Positions 62,801 to 64,000 of a stretch of 64,000 bases of DNA are shown here, in pieces (position 1 is the first letter of the stretch; each line of letters begins with the position of its first letter). Location: the NCBI GenBank assembly GCA_028691845.1, contig JAQUYL010000001.1, forward strand, positions 1 to 64,000, given 5' to 3'. A program made the position numbers and the translations under genes. The DNA comes from Opitutaceae bacterium (GTDB taxonomy: Bacteria; Verrucomicrobiota; Verrucomicrobiia; Opitutales; Opitutaceae). The notes under the pieces were generated by a model. The model did not search any database. It was not told where the DNA came from and worked only from the letters and a program-made list of their open reading frames with translations.

Positions 62801-63390
62801 GAGAGCACGTCCTCGTCGTCCAGCCGGGCGATCTTTTGCACCTCGTGCGAAGTGCGGAAGCCGTCGAAGAAATGGAGGAACGGCACGCGGGTGGCGAGAG
62901 TAGCGGAGTGCGCCACTGCGGCGAAGTCATGAACCTCCTGCACGGAGCCGGAGCATAGCATGGCAAAGCCGGTCTGGCGGCAGGCCATGACGTCGCCATG
63001 ATCGCCGAAAATCGAGAGCGCATGCGTGGCCAAGGCGCGGGCGGTGACATGCATCACGCAGGGGTGCAGCTCCCCGGCGATCTTATACATGTTGGGAATC
63101 ATCAGCAGCAGGCCCTGGGACGCGGTAAACGTGCTTGCCAGTGCACCGGTCTGGAGCGCGCCGTGCAATGCGCCGGCCGCGCCGCCTTCAGACTGCATTT
63201 CGATGACCTCGGGTATGTGCCCCCAGAGGTTGGTCTGCTTCTTGGCAGCCCATTCATCGACCCATTCTCCCATCGGCGAGGAGGGCGTGATGGGGAAAAT
63301 GGCAAACAGTTCACATACACGATAAGCCACGTCGGCGGCAGCCTCATTACCGTCGAGCGTGACACGTTTGGGAGCAAGGGACTTAATCAC
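59803..63390 (-). CDS. nifJ: Pyruvate:ferredoxin (flavodoxin) oxidoreductase
   Basis: 1195 residues, single-chain enzyme, GTG start. N-terminal pyruvate-binding domain (LDGNEAAADVAYRVCELFAIFPITPSSPMGEW), then the CoA and gamma-like domains, two 4Fe-4S ferredoxin motifs CIQCNKCVMVCPHAAI and CTGCTLCQKVCPAKDKTE, the fourth-cluster Cys in CTGCGETAYLKL, and the TPP site GDGWAYDIGYGGLDHVLAS with NTGGQCSKST. All key residues look intact. It converts pyruvate and CoA to acetyl-CoA with reduced ferredoxin, marking anaerobic metabolism. Confidence 0.95.
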   Translation of the reverse strand: MIKSLAPKRVTLDGNEAAADVAYRVCELFAIFPITPSSPMGEWVDEWAAKKQTNLWGHIPEVIEMQSEGGAAGALHGALQTGALASTFTASQGLLLMIPNMYKIAGELHPCVMHVTARALATHALSIFGDHGDVMACRQTGFAMLCSGSVQEVHDFAAVAHSATLATRVPFLHFFDGFRTSHEVQKIARLDDEDVLSLIDPAHIKAFRDKAMTPDRPIIRGTAQNPDVFFQAREACNPFYEVTAAKVQETFDALAARTGRAYKLFDYEGHPQADRVVVIMGSGAETVSGASAWLNSQGEKTGVVRVRLYRPFDAKALLAALPSTVKSIAVLDRTKEPGAPAEPLFLDVASALYESDRAGKVKMIGGVYGLGSKEFTPAMAKAVYDELKKSAPKTRFTVGINDDVTHRSLPYDERFDLETEDTRRAVFYGLGADGTVGANKNSIKIIGESTDLYAQGYFVYDSKKSGSMTVSHLRFGPQPIRSPYLIGQAGFVAVHHFPFMERVEVLAQARPGGTLLLNIAAPAEQVWDRLPREVQARIIDLKLKVYAIDAYSVARAAGMGGQINTVMQTCFFALSGVLPRDEAIEAIKKAIKKTYGRKGDAVVAKNHAAVDASLAALHEIKVPASVTATKGRPPVVSPAAPDFVKRVTAVMIAGDGDKLPVSAFAPDGTWPLSTTRWEKRNIAQEIPVWDPALCIQCNKCVMVCPHAAIRPAAYPDAAAADAPATFKRTKLRSAELPGHSFTIQIAPEDCTGCTLCQKVCPAKDKTEPKRKALMMARQEPLRMAENDNWEFFLKLPPPPAALLQDNVKGSQFRQPLFEFSGACTGCGETAYLKLLTQLFGDRLIAANATGCTSIYGGNLPTTPYCTDRNGRGPAWANSLFEDNAEFGLGLRGGADQLAVQAQRLLQELTPVLPAPLVEGFRTADQATDAGLAAARSVVAELKKLLAKRDDEPSRQLLQLADYLVKKSVWIIGGDGWAYDIGYGGLDHVLASGRNVNVLVLDTEVYSNTGGQCSKSTAMGAVAKFAAAGKGNNKKDLALIASTYSNVYVARVAIGAKDSQTVQAFLEAEAHPGPSLIIAYSHCIAHGFALANGLEHQKLAVDTGYWPLFRHDPARAERGQPAIVLDSPAPKQPLSAFTSNELRYQVLFKSSPERAAELAKKAQAGIDARVVAYKHLSEAAGSSTEAKPGTTTGKPA

Positions 63391-63773
63391 ATTCTCAGCT
63401 TAGCGGTCCGGACGGGCCAAGGCTTCGCACCCCTTGCCCAAGGTCGCGCATTTCTTGCGGCCCGATAAGTAGTGCCGTAATTAAAGAGACCTATGAGAAG
63501 CCATTACGGGCCATCCCAATGGCCTTTGTCATAACCAAACTGACAGACAGCCCCGCCTCTGTGGTATTGTATCTGCACGACGCAATTTATACGCTCCAAT
63601 AGCTTCTCTCCTCCCGATCTGGACGCGGGAAAACCCTTCTCCTGCATATCTTTATTGCAATATACCACCACGGCTCGCCCTTACTTGGCTAACGTTTGGT
63701 ACAAAAACTGTTCTGCATCAAACCGATCATGGATCCTGCAGGCGCAACGCTCGCATATTGTCGCAATCCACCC
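63391..63773. promoter_or_regulatory. Divergent intergenic region of nifJ and the metal-binding gene
   Basis: About 380 bases holding both promoters. Visible structures: an inverted repeat CCGTAAT (63475-63481) and ATTACGG (63503-63509), and a hairpin GGCCAT-CCCA-ATGGCC (63509-63524) followed by TTT. Some may be regulator sites, but I match none to a known box. Confidence 0.35.
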
Positions 63774-64000
63774 ATGGTAAAGCGCATGAAATCGGCATTC
63801 GCCGCAGGCCTTCTCTCAATTTTCGCCCTGACCACAGTCGGACGCGCCGCCGAACGGCCGGTCGTGGTTGTGACCACCACCTTGTTGGCCACGGCCGTCA
63901 ACGAAATGGCTGGTGACTCAGTCAAGGTGCACACTCTTATGCCCGGCGGCACCTGCCCGGGCAGCTTCGACCTAACCCCCGCCGATGCCCGCCTGATGGC
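63774..64000 (+). CDS. Zn/Mn ABC transporter substrate-binding protein, 3' partial
   Basis: First 75 residues of a periplasmic metal-binding protein (ZnuA/TroA family). Start either the ATG at 63774 or at 63786; both give a signal peptide (MKSAFAAGLLSIFALTTVGRA). The mature part has PVVVVTTTLLATAVNEMAGDSVKVHTLMPGGTCPGSFDLTPADARLM, typical of SBP_bac_9 proteins (MPGGTCPG). The gene runs off the window, so the metal ligands are not all visible. Confidence 0.8.
   Translation, partial: MVKRMKSAFAAGLLSIFALTTVGRAAERPVVVVTTTLLATAVNEMAGDSVKVHTLMPGGTCPGSFDLTPADARLM

Overview
The window has two parts of different character. Positions 1 to about 29.9 kb look like an integrated accessory element: the 3' end of a phage tail operon, a small amidoligase/glutamine-amidotransferase cluster, and a 22-kb defence operon. 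Positions 30.7 to 64 kb look like chromosome of a Verrucomicrobium of the Opitutaceae type: two PEP-CTERM proteins with the Pro-Glu-Pro/Ser, membrane helix and Arg-rich tail, pseudopilin clusters with PilX/PilW/PilV-like members, GC-rich genes, and an intergenic hairpin repeat. The taxonomic call is an inference from gene style, not from a marker gene.

Layout. 1-3746: phage tail protein (5' partial) and a small partner. 3996-6788: amidoligase, DUF5049-like protein, class II glutamine amidotransferase and gamma-glutamylcyclotransferase, tightly packed. 6785-7135: XRE repressor, divergent from the defence operon; the sequence suggests a leaderless transcript. 7300-29619: a co-directional, mostly overlapping operon: HTH protein, two paralogous adenine methyltransferases (the second with altered motifs), an AT-rich two-TRD specificity subunit, a NERD/pseudokinase/kinase/NTPase protein, an unknown 560-residue protein, a 1821-residue HerA-type ATPase with a nuclease-like motif, a HARE-HTH/Mrr nuclease, McrB, McrC, an ADP-ribosylglycohydrolase and a DUF2188 protein. 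The core resembles, from memory, the methylation-associated defence system (MADS, mad1-mad8), here with a second methyltransferase-like gene and with Mrr and McrBC added.

30.7-35.8 kb (minus strand): two tandem PilV-PilW-PilX-like pseudopilin cassettes, the distal PilX frameshifted in a G run. 35.9-37.8 kb: a NarL-type regulator, a hairpin repeat, a double-ACT protein and a phosphomannomutase remnant. 37.9-52.2 kb (plus strand): an NtrB/NtrC-like pair, then a good sigma-54 promoter, a zinc-ribbon protein, a PTS EIIA-like protein, a SulP anion transporter, and a seven-gene membrane complex related to hydrogenase-4. Its large subunit lacks all four NiFe-binding cysteines, so it is an Ehr-type (hydrogenase-related) complex, not a hydrogenase. 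52.5 kb: tRNA-Ile2(CAU), followed by degraded insertion-sequence and BRO-like debris to 53.8 kb. 53.9-58.1 kb: small secreted and PEP-CTERM proteins. 58.3-58.6 kb: an IS66 remnant. 58.8-63.4 kb (minus strand): a dihydroorotate-dehydrogenase-like protein and pyruvate:ferredoxin oxidoreductase. 63.8 kb to the end: 5' part of a Zn/Mn ABC transporter binding protein.

The most interesting parts are the MADS-like composite restriction island, the SulP/EIIA/Ehr unit that may be under sigma-54 and NtrC-type control, and the phage-linked amidoligase cluster.
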